A stretch of 6,186 bases of DNA from positions 1-6,186 of the forward strand of contig JAUXOH010000098.1 in the NCBI GenBank assembly GCA_030682505.1, read 5' to 3'. Both the position numbers and the translations under genes were made by a program. The DNA is from Candidatus Didemnitutus sp. GTDB taxonomy: Bacteria; Verrucomicrobiota; Verrucomicrobiia; Opitutales; Opitutaceae. How positions within the stretch are numbered: the stretch's first letter is position 1; every line of letters begins with the position of its first letter. This document shows, piece by piece, positions 6,019 through 6,186 of this stretch. The notes below the pieces were generated by a model. It saw only the letters and a list, made by a program, of their open reading frames with translations. It searched no databases and was not told where the DNA came from.

Positions 6019-6186
6019 TGTCCGGGTGTGCCGGACCCTCGAGCCACGTGCCGACGTCGTGCACGCGGTGGAAATCGGGCGACCACTCGGGAATCGGCGC
6101 GAGGTCCCAGCGCCACGTCTGCGCGGGTTTCGGCAGACCAAAGCGTTCGTGCAGGGTGTCGCGTTTCAACACGCGTCCGTCGGGGG
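6011..6186 (-). CDS. Unknown protein, C-terminal fragment (57 residues)
   Basis: Reading the minus strand from the right edge gives 57 open codons ending in TAA at 6013-6011. The peptide ends with segments such as HERFGLPKPAQTWRWDLAPI, VHDVGTWLEG and PAHPDSL. It is rich in Trp, Pro and His, and its codon third positions are mostly G or C as in the neighbours, which supports a real coding end rather than a chance frame. The gene is convergent with the ChaN-like gene, 65 bases from stop to stop. I do not recognise the family and assign no function; the rest of the gene lies outside the window. Confidence 0.6.
   Translation of the reverse strand, partial: PDGRVLKRDTLHERFGLPKPAQTWRWDLAPIPEWSPDFHRVHDVGTWLEGPAHPDSL
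6020..6036. repeat. Small GC-rich hairpin near the end of the minus-strand gene
   Basis: GTCCGG (6020-6025) and CCGGAC (6031-6036) are perfect inverted arms around GTGTG. The stem lies inside the last codons of the minus-strand gene, just before its stop, and immediately beside the AT-rich inverted repeat. Together the two could help end transcription from the right, although no U-tract is present. A chance 6-base stem in GC-rich DNA is a fair alternative. Confidence 0.4.

Overview
The window reads as bacterial chromosome with a high G+C content. A hand count of two sample 60-base rows of host coding sequence gives 45/60 and 40/60 G+C. Genes are tightly packed. The lineage cannot be fixed from this sequence; a Gram-negative bacterium of the Verrucomicrobiota type is a plausible but weakly supported guess, based on the look of the RecD2 extein and the ChaN-like protein.

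Layout, left to right. Positions 1-193 on the minus strand hold the first 64 codons of an APC-superfamily amino acid permease that runs off the left edge. A 137-base divergent gap (194-330) follows. Then comes one very long plus-strand gene, 331-4998, coding for 1555 residues. It is a RecD2-type DNA helicase interrupted by two inteins. Intein 1 (1399-2487, 363 aa) sits directly after the Walker A lysine. Intein 2 (3400-4782, 461 aa) splits the motif V region 'HK|SQGSE'. Removing both leaves a 731-residue helicase, the normal size for RecD2, with every expected motif restored. The helicase stop codon overlaps the ATG of the next gene (ATGA at 4995-4998), which encodes a 316-residue exported ChaN/Tiki-like protein (4995-5945). 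After a short gap with an AT-rich inverted repeat, a convergent minus-strand gene of unknown function enters from the right edge (6011-6186).

The notable content is the twin-intein helicase. The two inteins appear to belong to different mechanistic classes. Intein 1 starts with Ala and carries the complete Trp-Cys-Thr signature of class 3 inteins, which use an internal block F cysteine as first nucleophile. Intein 2 is a standard class 1 intein (Cys1, terminal His-Asn, Ser+1). Both carry two LAGLIDADG homing endonuclease motifs with their acidic residues intact. Because each insertion breaks a motif needed for ATP hydrolysis or DNA coupling, the helicase should be inactive until both inteins are spliced out. 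The downstream ChaN-like gene has no obvious functional link to DNA repair; its connection is probably translational coupling.
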